This document shows positions 8,051 to 16,742 of a DNA stretch of 53,483 nucleotides, piece after piece. The position numbers and the translations under genes were made by a program. How positions within the stretch are numbered: the stretch's first letter is position 1; every line of letters starts with the position of its first letter. The DNA is taken from the NCBI GenBank assembly GCA_947589025.1, contig CANQAY010000002.1, positions 74,718-128,200 of the forward strand. The letters are read 5' to 3'. The notes beneath the pieces were generated by a model that saw only the letters and a list, made by a program, of their open reading frames with translations, searched no databases and was not told the DNA's origin. The DNA comes from an uncultured Clostridia bacterium (GTDB lineage: Bacteria > Bacillota > Clostridia > Christensenellales > UBA1242).

Positions 8051-8890
8051 ATGATAATAAGCACAGATTCAACTGCAAATTTGCCAAAAGAATATTATAA
8101 AAAATATGATATCCGCATGATACCCATGCAAATTAATTTAAATGACAAAACTTATGACGATTTAAGTGAAGATTTACCACCTAAAGAATATTATCAGCAA
8201 ATGCGTGAGGGTGCAGTGCCAACCACCGCCCAAATTAACGATTTCCGCGCAAAAGAATATTTTGAAAGCCTTTTAAAAGAAAATCAGGATGTGTTACATA
8301 TTGGCTTTAGTTCGGGCTTGAGTGCCAGCACAAACACATTGATGCGCGTGGCGGAAGAACTGAACAAATCGCACAAAAACAAAGTTGTTGTGGTGGATTC
8401 TTTAAACGCCGCTTCGGGCGAAGGGTTGCTTGTTTTAAAGGCAAGGGATTTAATGCTTGAAGGCAAAACCATTGACGAAATTGCTGCCGAAATTGAAAAA
8501 TGTAGGAACAGCGCGTGCAGTTATTTTACTGTGGAAGCACTTAAATATTTGGTGCGTGGCGGCAGGCTTAGCAAAGTTTCGGGCATGCTGGGCACACTGT
8601 TAAAAATTAAGCCAATTTTGCGCGTGGATGAAAATGGCAAACTTGTTGCCTTTAAAAAAGTTATTTCAAGAAAAAAATCTATTGACGCACTTTACAAAAT
8701 TTGTGAAGAAAAAATTGCAGATAAAAAATATCTGTTTATAAACCATGCCGAATGCAAAGCCGATGCCGAAAAATTGGCAGAAATGATATATTATGGCCTG
8801 GGCGTTAAACCCGTTATAACCGATTTAACTCAGGTTATTGGTTGCCACACCGGCCCGGGGCTGCTTGCCGTGTTCTTCTTTGCTAATTAG
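8051..8890 (+). CDS. DegV family fatty-acid-binding protein (copy 2)
   Basis: The 279-residue product has STDSTANLPKEY at the N-terminus, VPTTAQIN (the S/T-x-x lipid motif region), IGFSSGLSASTNT, VEALKYLVRGGRLSK and a C-terminal IGCHTGPGLLAVFF. It is about as divergent from copy 1 as different FakB paralogues are, so the two may favour different acyl chains; that is inference. AAAGGAG precedes the ATG. It is the last gene of the tetR-rlmCD-degV unit. Its final 66 bases overlap, tail to tail, the 3' end of the frameshifted HTH gene on the other strand, and no separate terminator is visible between them. Confidence 0.92.
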   Translation: MIISTDSTANLPKEYYKKYDIRMIPMQINLNDKTYDDLSEDLPPKEYYQQMREGAVPTTAQINDFRAKEYFESLLKENQDVLHIGFSSGLSASTNTLMRVAEELNKSHKNKVVVVDSLNAASGEGLLVLKARDLMLEGKTIDEIAAEIEKCRNSACSYFTVEALKYLVRGGRLSKVSGMLGTLLKIKPILRVDENGKLVAFKKVISRKKSIDALYKICEEKIADKKYLFINHAECKADAEKLAEMIYYGLGVKPVITDLTQVIGCHTGPGLLAVFFFAN

Positions 8891-9101
8891 TGTGCAAACC
8901 ATATCGTTGCATAATTTCATCCAATCATTTCCGGATAACTTTTTAAAGCCCTGCTTTATCTTTTCAAAGGTGGCAGGCTTTATTTTTTTACCATTTAAAA
9001 AATTGATGTAAGTAACCCTAGCAATGCCACACATTTTTGGCAAATTTGTTTTTAGTTATATCGCACGCGGCTAAATATCCTTTTAAATAATATCTACACA
9101 T
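8825..9101 (-). pseudogene. Small XRE-like HTH regulator with a +1 frameshift
   Basis: A good ribosome site (AAAGGAG) precedes ATG 9101, whose frame reads MCRYYLKGYLAACDITKNKF and then stops after 27 codons. One base away, the frame continues MCGIARVTYINFLNGKKIKP and KIKQGFKKLSGNDWMKL. Joined, they read as a compact Cro/CI-type HTH: helix 2 ITKNKFAK, helix 3 GIARVTYINFLNGK. The break is at CCAAAAATG, a run of five A where four would keep the frame. The tail runs antisense through the last 66 bases of degV copy 2. Real mutation, programmed slippage and an assembly error cannot be told apart here. Confidence 0.6.
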
Positions 9102-9126
9102 AAAAACTCCTTTAATGTAGATATAA

Positions 9127-9170
9127 TACATCAAATTATTTAATAATTATTTACATCAACCAAATGGTTG
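9127..9170. promoter_or_regulatory. Candidate operators upstream of the HTH gene
   Basis: TACATCAA occurs twice in the same orientation (9127-9134 and 9152-9159), 25 bases apart, and the perfect palindrome CAACCA-aa-TGGTTG (9157-9170) overlaps the second copy. These lie upstream of the HTH gene (start 9101) and just past the Crp-type gene (end 9182). Binding by either protein is inference. Confidence 0.4.
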
Positions 9171-9181
9171 GAAAAATTTTA

Positions 9182-9853
9182 TTAACCTTTATTATTGCGT
9201 ATTAGCCTATATTCTTTTTTGTCAAAATCTATAATGCCTTCGTTTTTCATTTTTGTTAGTTCGGTGCTCATAGCGCTGCGGTCCACACTCAAATAGTTGG
9301 CAAGCTCGGTTTTGTTAAACGGAATTTCAAAATATTGCGAATTTGTTAACGCCGACATATGAGAAAAATAAGAGAGCAATTTATCCCTTATGCTTTTTTT
9401 AGACATATGGGTCAGTTTGTTTAAAAGTTCGCCATTGCGCACGGCAATCATCTGCATAAGGCTTTTAACCACAAGCTCATGGCGTTTACATTTGTTTTGG
9501 CAGGGGGTTATTAAGCGGTGCTTGTTCATAAACATAACAAGCGTTTTTTCGGTTGCAATAAGGCTGTCATTAAAAAATTCCTGCCCCGCATATGCCGACT
9601 CTATTCCATAAACATCCCCAACATTCATTTGCAGCACAATCGATATGTTGCCCATCTTATCCACGTGCTCCACCATACCTGCACCTTTTAATATAATTGG
9701 CAAGTTTTCAATGGCCTCACCCTGCTCTATTATGCGTTGATTTTTTGAAAAAACTTTAAATTTTGTTTTAAAACAATACATCATTGCTTGGCAATCCAAC
9801 TCGCCAATTTCGGCAAACAATTTAGTGTTAGATAATTCTTTAAAATGTTCCAT
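9182..9853 (-). CDS. Crp/Fnr-family transcriptional regulator
   Basis: I place the start at ATG 9853 (223 residues), because GGAG lies five bases upstream; the longer open frame back to 9883 would run through the operator palindrome. The first 120 residues fit a cyclic-nucleotide-like beta barrel (IIEQGEAIENLPIILKG and VGDVYGIESAY), and the C-terminus has a winged HTH (FNKTELANYLSVDRSAMSTE). There is no N-terminal Fnr-type Cys cluster, but PCQNKCKRH in the middle holds a Cys pair that could sense redox. It is divergent from nrdD-nrdG and probably controls itself, that operon, or both. Confidence 0.88.
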   Translation of the reverse strand: MEHFKELSNTKLFAEIGELDCQAMMYCFKTKFKVFSKNQRIIEQGEAIENLPIILKGAGMVEHVDKMGNISIVLQMNVGDVYGIESAYAGQEFFNDSLIATEKTLVMFMNKHRLITPCQNKCKRHELVVKSLMQMIAVRNGELLNKLTHMSKKSIRDKLLSYFSHMSALTNSQYFEIPFNKTELANYLSVDRSAMSTELTKMKNEGIIDFDKKEYRLIRNNKG

Positions 9854-9865
9854 TTTGGCTCCATT

Positions 9866-9883
9866 TTGTTGTAAAAACAACAA
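9866..9883. promoter_or_regulatory. Perfect palindrome between the Crp-type gene and nrdD
   Basis: TTGTTGT-aaaa-ACAACAA has two perfect 7-base arms with a 4-base centre. It lies 13 bases upstream of the Crp-type start codon. The spacing and symmetry suit a Crp/Fnr dimer, so autoregulation is likely; effect on nrdD (start 9967) is possible. Confidence 0.55.
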
Positions 9884-9966
9884 TATTTACATTTTTATTT
9901 TAGTATAATAGGGTTGTAAAGTCAAATATTTTTAATTGCTTTACTAAAACATTTAGGAGGAAAAAC

Positions 9967-12132
9967 ATGAAAGTTATTAAAAGAGATGGGCAGGAAGTTC
10001 AGTTCTTGTCTGACAAAATTAAAATTGCTGTAACAAAAGCAAATTTATCTGTTGATGATGTTTCTAAAAGGTTAAGCGATGCCCAAATTGACAACATTGT
10101 TAAAACCGTTGTTGCCGAATGTGAAGACATGGGCAGGGCCGTTGGAGTTGAAGAAATTCAAGATAAAGTTGAATTTGCCATTATGAAAGAAGGGGCTTTT
10201 GATGTGGCAAAAAATTACATAACTTATCGTTACAATCGTCAGCTAGCACGTCAGGCAAACACCACCGATAAGCAAATTTTATCTCTTATTGACTGCAATA
10301 ATGAAGAAGTAAAGCAAGAAAATAGCAATAAAAACCCAACCGTAAACAGCGTCCAGCGTGATTACATGGCGGGTGAAGTTAGCAAAGATTTAACCAAACG
10401 TTTTTTGTTGCCAGAGCATATTTGGAAGGCGCACGAGGAAGGCATAATTCATTTTCACGATGCCGATTATTTTGCACAGCGCATGCACAATTGTGATTTG
10501 GTTAATTTGGAAGATATGCTTCAAAATGGCACAGTTATTTCCACCACAATGATTGAAAAACCACATTCTTTCTTAACCGCGTGCAACATTGCAACACAAA
10601 TTGTTGCGCAGGTGGCATCCAGCCAATATGGTGGGCAAAGCATAAGCCTTGCACATTTGGCACCGTTTGTGGATATTTCTAGGCAACGCATCCGCGAAGA
10701 AGTTAAAAAAGAACTTTTAGAGGCTTGCGGCAAAATTGATGAGCAACTTTTGCATAAAATAACCGAACAGCGCGTAAGAAAAGAAATTAAAAGCGGCGTT
10801 CAAACAATTCAATATCAGGTTATAACACTTATGACCACCAACGGCCAAGCGCCTTTTGTAACCGAATTTTTGTATTTGGGTGAAGCCAAAAACGAGCGCG
10901 AGCGTGACGACCTTGCAATGATTATTGAAGAGACATTGCTGCAGCGCTATCAGGGCGTTAAAAACGAAAAGGGTGTGTATATTACGCCTGCCTTCCCAAA
11001 AATTATTTATGTGTTGGAAGAAGATAACATTCACACCGATAGCAAATATTATTATTTAACCCAGCTTGCCGCAAAATGCACGGCAAAACGCTTGGTGCCG
11101 GACTATATTTCGGAAAAGAAAATGAAAGAGTTAAAAGAGGGCAACTGCTTCCCTGTTATGGGTTGCAGAAGTGCTCTTTCGCCTTATAAAGATGAAAACG
11201 GCAAATATAAATTTTATGGCAGATTTAACCAAGGCGTGGTTACAATTAACCTTGTTGATGTGGCACTTTCCAGCGGCGGAGACATGAAAAAGTTTTGGAA
11301 AATTTTTGACGATAGGTTGGACCTTTGCTACGAAGCTTTAATGTGCAGGCACAACAGGCTTAAAGGCACATTGAGTGACGCCGCCCCAATTTTGTGGCAG
11401 CATGGCGCAATTGCAAGGCTTAAACCGGGTGAAAAAATTGATAAACTTTTATACAACGGATATTCCACAATATCGCTTGGTTATGCCGGCCTTTATGAGT
11501 GCACTAAATTTATGACGGGCAAATCTCACACCGACCCTGAAGCAACGCCTTTTGCAATAAAAGTTATGGAATATATGAACGAAAAGTGCGAAAAGTGGAA
11601 AAAAGAAACCACCATCGGCTTTGGCATTTACGGAACTCCGCTTGAAAGCACAACTTATAAATTTGCAAAATGTTTGCAAAAACGCTTTGGCATTATTCCG
11701 GGCGTTACCGATAAAAACTACATAACAAACAGCTATCACGTGCATGTAACCGAGCATATTGACGCCTTTAACAAACTTAAATTTGAAAGCCAATTTCAAG
11801 CGCTTTCCACTGGCGGCGCAATAAGTTATGTTGAAGTGCCAAATATGCAGGATAATATTGAAGCCGTGTTGCAAGTTATGAAATTTATTTACGATAACAT
11901 TATGTATGCCGAACTTAACACGAAATCGGATTACTGCCAAGTTTGTGGTTACGATGGCGAAATTATGATTGAAGACGATAAAGACGGCAAATTAATTTGG
12001 GTTTGCCCAAATTGCGGAAATAAAGACCAAACAAAAATGAACGTTGCAAGGCGAACTTGCGGTTACATTGGCAGCCAGTTCTGGAACCAGGGCCGCACGC
12101 AAGAAATTAGAGACAGAGTGCTGCATCTATAA
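9967..12132 (+). CDS. nrdD: Anaerobic ribonucleoside-triphosphate reductase (class III)
   Basis: This 721-residue glycyl-radical enzyme makes deoxynucleotides from NTPs without oxygen. Residues 1-95 form the ATP-cone (VIKRDGQEVQF at the start), which senses ATP/dATP. The catalytic domain has HFHDADYF and the active-site Cys in FPVMGCRSALSP. At the C-terminus two CxxC pairs (CQVC and CPNC) bind the structural zinc, and TCGYIG (697-702) carries the glycyl radical site. Length and all key residues look intact. A strong AGGAGG site precedes the ATG. The activase gene nrdG follows 20 bases later. I see no clear NrdR box upstream; the divergent Crp-type regulator is the best candidate controller. 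Confidence 0.98.
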   Translation: MKVIKRDGQEVQFLSDKIKIAVTKANLSVDDVSKRLSDAQIDNIVKTVVAECEDMGRAVGVEEIQDKVEFAIMKEGAFDVAKNYITYRYNRQLARQANTTDKQILSLIDCNNEEVKQENSNKNPTVNSVQRDYMAGEVSKDLTKRFLLPEHIWKAHEEGIIHFHDADYFAQRMHNCDLVNLEDMLQNGTVISTTMIEKPHSFLTACNIATQIVAQVASSQYGGQSISLAHLAPFVDISRQRIREEVKKELLEACGKIDEQLLHKITEQRVRKEIKSGVQTIQYQVITLMTTNGQAPFVTEFLYLGEAKNERERDDLAMIIEETLLQRYQGVKNEKGVYITPAFPKIIYVLEEDNIHTDSKYYYLTQLAAKCTAKRLVPDYISEKKMKELKEGNCFPVMGCRSALSPYKDENGKYKFYGRFNQGVVTINLVDVALSSGGDMKKFWKIFDDRLDLCYEALMCRHNRLKGTLSDAAPILWQHGAIARLKPGEKIDKLLYNGYSTISLGYAGLYECTKFMTGKSHTDPEATPFAIKVMEYMNEKCEKWKKETTIGFGIYGTPLESTTYKFAKCLQKRFGIIPGVTDKNYITNSYHVHVTEHIDAFNKLKFESQFQALSTGGAISYVEVPNMQDNIEAVLQVMKFIYDNIMYAELNTKSDYCQVCGYDGEIMIEDDKDGKLIWVCPNCGNKDQTKMNVARRTCGYIGSQFWNQGRTQEIRDRVLHL

Positions 12133-12152
12133 AATTTTTAGAAGGAAAAACT

Positions 12153-12713
12153 ATGAATTACGGCAATATTAAATTTAATGACATTGCAAACGGTGAAGGC
12201 GTTAGAACATCTTTGTTTGTTAGCGGCTGCACCCACCATTGCAAAAATTGCTTTAACCCCGAAACATGGGATTTTAACTATGGCAAGCCTTTTACCCGCG
12301 AGGTGGAAGATAAAATAATAGCTTCCCTTTCCCCCAGCCACATAAATGGCATAACCTTGCTGGGCGGTGAGCCAATGGAAATTGCAAATCAAAATGCGTT
12401 ATTGCCGTTTGTTAAACGCGTTAAAGAAAAATACCCTAACAAAACAATTTGGTGCTATTCCGGTTATTTGTTCGATAGCGAGCTGTTGGGCAACAGCCGG
12501 GCACACGGCCCCAACACGCGGGAGCTTTTAAGTTATATTGATGTGCTGGTTGACGGCGAGTTTAAACAAGATTTAAAAGATATTACATTAAGGTTTAAAG
12601 GCAGCAGCAATCAGCGGGTTATTGATGTTAAGCAAAGCCTTAAACAAAATAAGGTTGTGCTTTCTCCCTACAACGAAAAGCAAAAAGGCATTGAAGATAA
12701 AATGCTTAAATAA
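12153..12713 (+). CDS. nrdG: Anaerobic ribonucleotide reductase activating protein
   Basis: This 186-residue radical-SAM protein makes the glycyl radical on NrdD. The signature Cx3Cx2C is present as SGCTHHCKNCFNPETWDF, and LLGGEPM matches the GGE SAM-binding motif. Length is close to the family norm (about 160-190), with a short Lys-rich tail. AGAAGGA precedes the ATG, 20 bases past the nrdD stop, so both are made from one mRNA. A hairpin terminator follows directly. NrdG needs reduced flavodoxin or ferredoxin in vivo; a two-cluster ferredoxin is encoded at 37205. Confidence 0.97.
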   Translation: MNYGNIKFNDIANGEGVRTSLFVSGCTHHCKNCFNPETWDFNYGKPFTREVEDKIIASLSPSHINGITLLGGEPMEIANQNALLPFVKRVKEKYPNKTIWCYSGYLFDSELLGNSRAHGPNTRELLSYIDVLVDGEFKQDLKDITLRFKGSSNQRVIDVKQSLKQNKVVLSPYNEKQKGIEDKMLK

Positions 12714-12740
12714 AAAAGTTCACTTTATGTGAATTTTTTT
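12712..12740 (+). terminator. Terminator of nrdD-nrdG
   Basis: TTCAC (12719-12723) pairs with GTGAA (12729-12733), helped by flanking A/T pairs, and T7 follows. Confidence 0.8.
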
Positions 12741-12835
12741 AAAAAAATAATTAAATAATCAATAAAATAATTAATAAAAATAAAAAAATTATTAAAAATA
12801 ATAAAAAATAAATTAATTTAATTAAAAAAATATGC
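12741..12835. other. Near-pure A/T tract
   Basis: About 95 bases with almost no G or C, made of A runs, TTAATTAA-like steps and ATT/AAT repeats. It ends at the -10 box of the 55-residue ORF. Such tracts bend and melt easily and can act as UP-elements or protein sites; I see no gene here. Confidence 0.6.
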
Positions 12836-12841
12836 TATAAT
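12836..12841 (+). promoter_or_regulatory. Extended -10 box of the 55-residue ORF
   Basis: TGC-TATAAT is an extended -10; the -35 region is weak. Six bases separate it from ATG 12848, the same leaderless spacing as at tetR. Confidence 0.6.
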
Positions 12842-12847
12842 TATTTT

Positions 12848-13015
12848 ATGAAAAAAATAAAAATTACAAAAAAATTAAAAAAGGGCAAAACAAAATCAAT
12901 AGTTAACAAAAGCGGCAATGTTAAGCCCGCTGCCAACCCGCAAAACGCCTATGCAGAAAAGTATTTGCAGTTTTATGACGACATAAAAACCCCAAGCCGA
13001 AAAAATGATTGGTAA
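12848..13015 (+). CDS. Small basic protein, 55 residues, unknown
   Basis: The ORF encodes a 55-residue protein: a Lys-rich N-terminal half (MKKIKITKKLKKGKTK), a short polar linker with KPAANP, and a C-terminal half AYAEKYLQFYDDIKTP that could form an amphipathic helix. I know no family for it. Evidence that it is real: an extended -10 box at leaderless distance, a terminator right after the stop, and codon use like its neighbours. The charge suggests binding to nucleic acid or ribosome, but this is a guess. It stands alone between nrdG (same strand) and a lipoprotein gene (opposite strand). Confidence 0.6.
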   Translation: MKKIKITKKLKKGKTKSIVNKSGNVKPAANPQNAYAEKYLQFYDDIKTPSRKNDW

Positions 13016-13017
13016 AA

Positions 13018-13047
13018 AAAATTATAATTGATAAAATTATAATTTTT
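13018..13047. terminator. A/T-only bidirectional terminator
   Basis: ATTATAAT occurs on both sides of a short loop with A and T runs outside. It separates the 55-residue ORF (+) from the lipoprotein gene (-). Confidence 0.65.
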
Positions 13048-13062
13048 TTAATTATTTTTTAA

Positions 13063-13902
13063 TTATTCAACTTGTTTTTTCTTTTTTTTATTAATTATTT
13101 TGCAAATTAAAATTAATATTAAACAGGTTAACAAGCTTATGCCAACACAAATTAAAATGCAATTGCCCGCATTTGCAACATTATAATATAAAGTAATTTC
13201 TTTGTCTAAATTATCTTTTTCCACAACCCAAGTGTGATAATATTTGTTGCCAATTTTGTTAACATAATTTGCATCACTATGTTCTCGCCTTAGGTCGGTT
13301 TCAATGGTGTATAAAAGTTGCCCGCTATCTTCATTTATTAAATTAGGATATTTGCTATTAAACTCGTTAAAAATTTTATTGTAAAATTCAGTGCTGCCAT
13401 AATATAACATGGTTGAAGTTATATAAACCTTATCATAAAGAAAATAGCTGTTGCGTTTAAACTCTTGCGTGGTGGAATCATCTATATTATAGACAGTTTT
13501 ATAAATATCCATATCATAAAACTGCAAGCCTATACTAAACACATTGTCTTTCCACTCGCCTTTATAAATATCAAAATATTCGCTTAAAAGTGCACTTGTA
13601 ATTTTAAGTTGTTCATCTTCGTTGCGGCTATTATGCAAGCGCACAGTTAAATTGGCTTTTAAATTGTTTAAAATATTTTCAACTTCTCTTTGCCCGGTCA
13701 AATAAATATCATTTTTTAGCTCTAACAAATCATACCCCGCTTGCATTGCAGCTTGTTCATCTAACGACACGCTTACAAGTTGAATTACATTGCCCTTATC
13801 ATTAACAATGGTCATAACATTTATGCTGCCACACGCAGAAAAACATATTGCCACAAGCAATAACATAATTATTGAAAATATTTTTAATTTTATTTTTTTC
13901 AT
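13063..13902 (-). CDS. Lipoprotein with C-terminal membrane anchor, unknown
   Basis: The 279-residue product has a lipoprotein signal peptide (KKIKLKIFSIIMLLLVAICF then SAC, the lipobox Cys near residue 24). The central 210 residues are polar and Tyr/Asn-rich with no motif I know. A membrane segment (about 246-268) and a Lys-rich tail KIINKKKKKQVE end it. It would be held at the outer face by lipid and by a C-terminal helix, an arrangement seen in some Firmicutes proteins of the LppM/YcdA kind (NDKGNV and V-rich strands at the start of the mature chain are suggestive). The ATG has no ribosome site in a very AT-rich leader; TATTAT ends six bases before it. Confidence 0.75.
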   Translation of the reverse strand: MKKIKLKIFSIIMLLLVAICFSACGSINVMTIVNDKGNVIQLVSVSLDEQAAMQAGYDLLELKNDIYLTGQREVENILNNLKANLTVRLHNSRNEDEQLKITSALLSEYFDIYKGEWKDNVFSIGLQFYDMDIYKTVYNIDDSTTQEFKRNSYFLYDKVYITSTMLYYGSTEFYNKIFNEFNSKYPNLINEDSGQLLYTIETDLRREHSDANYVNKIGNKYYHTWVVEKDNLDKEITLYYNVANAGNCILICVGISLLTCLILILICKIINKKKKKQVE

Positions 13903-14014
13903 TTTTAAATAATATTAATTATATTATTAATAAAAATCAAATAATATTTTATTAATTTTATATTTTTTACATTTTTATTTATATTTTTTATTTTTTATGA
14001 TATTTTTATTTTAA

Positions 14015-14042
14015 AAATTTACTGCGCATTGGCAGTAAATTT
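14015..14042 (-). terminator. Terminator of gyrB-gyrA
   Basis: AAATTTACTGC pairs perfectly with GCAGTAAATTT around a 6-base loop, directly after the gyrA stop codon, and an A/T-rich tract follows. Confidence 0.85.
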
Positions 14043-14044
14043 TG

Positions 14045-16732
14045 TTAGTTGTTTTCTTCATCTTGTGGGGTATTAGTGTTTAATTCAGCTTCGTCAGTTT
14101 GCAAATTATTATTAATTTCTGCCTCGTTTGAATTTTGCAAATTTAATGCATTATTATTATTTTCTAAATTATTTTGTGAATTATTTTCATTTAAATTATT
14201 TTGTAAATTATTTTCATTTAAATTATTATTTTCTAAATTATTTTGCAAATTTTCATTTTCGGCATTTTCAATTTCGTCCACAGGCTCATCTTCATCGCGT
14301 GCCACAACCTCAACGCTAACCACTCTGTCGCTTGCGCTAACTTTCATTAGCCTTACGCCCAAGCTGGTGCGAGATAGTAAACTTATGCTGTCGGCATGAG
14401 TTCTTATCATAACGCCGTCGGCAGAAATTGCAAGAATGTCATTATCTGCACTAACAGGGCGGATTGCCACCACTTTGCCTGTCTTTTCATTAAACACGCC
14501 CGCCTTAACGCCCTTGCCTCGCCTGCCTTGCAAACGGTAATCTTCAATTTTGCTGCGTTTTGCGTAGCCATTTTCGGTAACGGTAATTATATCCAGCTCT
14601 GGGTTAAGCACAATCATATCCACAACGCATTCGCCCTCTTCAATTTTAATTGCCTTAACGCCGTGGGATGCGCGCCCCATTGCCCTTACGCCCTTTTCAT
14701 TAAAGCGCAAGCATTTGCCGTTATCTGCCGCCATTAAAAGTTCATCGTTAGGCTTAATAATTTTTGCACTAACAAGGCTGTCGCCATCTTCCAACTTAAT
14801 TGCAATTTTGCCATTTTTGCGGATGTTTTCATATTCGCTTAATTTAGTTTTCTTAATAAATCCGTTTTTGGTTGCAATAACTAGGCTTGCATCTTCTTCC
14901 TTATTAAACACTTGAATGGTGTTAATTTTTTCATCTGCTTCAAGTGGCAGCAAGTTAATTAATGCCCTGCCCTTGTTTTGCCTGCCCGCCTCAGGAATGT
15001 TGTAAGCGCGCAAAACATAAACTTTGCCCTTGTTGCTAAAGAACATAAGGTCGTCATGGCTGTTGGTAACAAACATATCGGTTACATTGTCTTCTTCCTT
15101 AGTGCGATGTGCATTAACGCCACGCCCACCACGGTTTTGCGTTTTATATTCGCTAACTGGCAAGCGCTTAATGTAGCCCTGTTTGGTTATAGAAATTACA
15201 ACATCGTGCTTTTCAATTAAATCGCCAATATCAATATCCTCATAATCCATAATAATTTCGGTTTTTCTTGGGGTTGGATATTTAGCTTTAATTTCCGTTA
15301 GCTCGGTTTTAATAATTTCGTCAATCTTCTCTTTATTTGCCAAAATGGCTTTTAAATTTTCTATGGTAATTTTAAGTTCGCTAAGTTCGGCGTTCAATTT
15401 TTCCACTTCCAAGCCAGTTAGCCTAGAGAGTTTCATTTCCAAAATAGCGTTGGCTTGCCTTTCGCTAAGTTCAAAGCGCTCTTGCAATTTGGCTTGTGCC
15501 ACGGCTTTGTCGCTGCTCTTTTTAATTATTGAAATAACTTCGTCAATGTTATTTACAGCAATAACCAAACCTTCAATAATGTGCTCGCGCTCCTCTGCCT
15601 TGTTTAAATCATATTTTGTGCGCCTTGTAATAACTTCGCGTTGAAAATCCAAATAATAAAATATCATTTCTTGCAAATTTAAAACTTTAGGGCGGTTGTT
15701 AACCAATGCAAGCATAATAATTCCGCTAGAAAGTTGCAATTGCGTTTGTTTAAACAGCTGATTTAGCACAACATGTGGGTTGGCATCTTTTTTAACTTCA
15801 ACCACAATGCGCATTCCGTCACGGCCGGACTCATCGTTAATATAAGAAATGCCTTCAATCTTTTTATCCTTAACAAGGTTGGCAATTTGCTCAATTAAAC
15901 GCGCCTTGTTAACCTGATAAGGTATTGCCGTTGCCACAATTCTAAAGCGCTTGCCGTTATCAAAAGTTTCAATATCCGTTTTTGCGCGCATAACTACGCC
16001 ACCTTTACCCGTGGTGTATGCCTCGCGAATGGCGGAGTTAGATAAAATTTCTCCCCCAGTTGGAAAATCTGGTGCCGGAATAATGTCAATAAGTTCGTCA
16101 ATGGTAATGTTTGGGTTGTCAATCATTGCCACAACGGCGTCAATAACTTCGTTAAGGTTGTGTGGCGGAATGTTGGTTGCCATGCCCACGGCAATACCAT
16201 CGCTGCCGTTAACCAGCAAGTTAGGGAAGCGGCTTGGCAGCACGGTTGGTTCTAGCGTGGTGTTATCGTAGTTGTTGGTAAAATCAATTGTATCTTTATC
16301 AATATCTCGCAAAAGTTCATCTGCCACCTTGCTAAGGCGCGCCTCGGTGTAACGCATTGCGGCGGCAGGGTCACCATCCACCGAACCAAAGTTGCCCTGG
16401 CCAAACACAAGTGGCTCGTTAATGGTAAAATCTTGTGCCAAGCGCACTAATGCATCGTAAACCGAACTATCGCCATGCGGATGATATTTACCCAAAACAT
16501 CACCCACAATTTTGGCGCATTTTCTGGTTGGCTTATCCGATGTTAAGCCTTGCTCGTTCATGGAATAAAGTATGCGCCTGTGCACTGGTTTTAAGCCATC
16601 CCTCACATCCGGAATTGCACGCGAAACATTAACCGCCATGGCATAGGCAATGAAAGAATCTTTCATTTCATTTTCAAGGTCTATGTTAATGTATCTTGTG
16701 TTGTCTATTTTACTAAAAATTTCGTCTTTCAT
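14045..16732 (-). CDS. gyrA: DNA gyrase subunit A with Asn-rich tail
   Basis: This 895-residue subunit cuts and rejoins DNA during negative supercoiling. The catalytic Tyr is Y128 (AAMRYTEARL). The quinolone region HPHGDSSVYDALV has Ser89 and Asp93 at the two resistance positions, the sensitive form. A GyrA-box-like QNRGGRG opens the C-terminal beta-pinwheel, which favours gyrase over topoisomerase IV. The unusual part is the last 83 residues (from about 813): acidic, about 32 Asn, in repeats such as NNLENNN and NENNLQNNL. Gyrase tails are often acidic but rarely this Asn-rich. It starts 10 bases after gyrB, with its ribosome site overlapping the gyrB stop. Confidence 0.95.
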   Translation of the reverse strand: MKDEIFSKIDNTRYINIDLENEMKDSFIAYAMAVNVSRAIPDVRDGLKPVHRRILYSMNEQGLTSDKPTRKCAKIVGDVLGKYHPHGDSSVYDALVRLAQDFTINEPLVFGQGNFGSVDGDPAAAMRYTEARLSKVADELLRDIDKDTIDFTNNYDNTTLEPTVLPSRFPNLLVNGSDGIAVGMATNIPPHNLNEVIDAVVAMIDNPNITIDELIDIIPAPDFPTGGEILSNSAIREAYTTGKGGVVMRAKTDIETFDNGKRFRIVATAIPYQVNKARLIEQIANLVKDKKIEGISYINDESGRDGMRIVVEVKKDANPHVVLNQLFKQTQLQLSSGIIMLALVNNRPKVLNLQEMIFYYLDFQREVITRRTKYDLNKAEEREHIIEGLVIAVNNIDEVISIIKKSSDKAVAQAKLQERFELSERQANAILEMKLSRLTGLEVEKLNAELSELKITIENLKAILANKEKIDEIIKTELTEIKAKYPTPRKTEIIMDYEDIDIGDLIEKHDVVISITKQGYIKRLPVSEYKTQNRGGRGVNAHRTKEEDNVTDMFVTNSHDDLMFFSNKGKVYVLRAYNIPEAGRQNKGRALINLLPLEADEKINTIQVFNKEEDASLVIATKNGFIKKTKLSEYENIRKNGKIAIKLEDGDSLVSAKIIKPNDELLMAADNGKCLRFNEKGVRAMGRASHGVKAIKIEEGECVVDMIVLNPELDIITVTENGYAKRSKIEDYRLQGRRGKGVKAGVFNEKTGKVVAIRPVSADNDILAISADGVMIRTHADSISLLSRTSLGVRLMKVSASDRVVSVEVVARDEDEPVDEIENAENENLQNNLENNNLNENNLQNNLNENNSQNNLENNNNALNLQNSNEAEINNNLQTDEAELNTNTPQDEENN

Positions 16733-16742
16733 AAATTTTCTC

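Noticed and set aside
14128-14399. Plus-strand ORFs opposite the GyrA tail
   Set aside because: They are the low-complexity Asn repeats read on the other strand (LNYF words), with no start signals.
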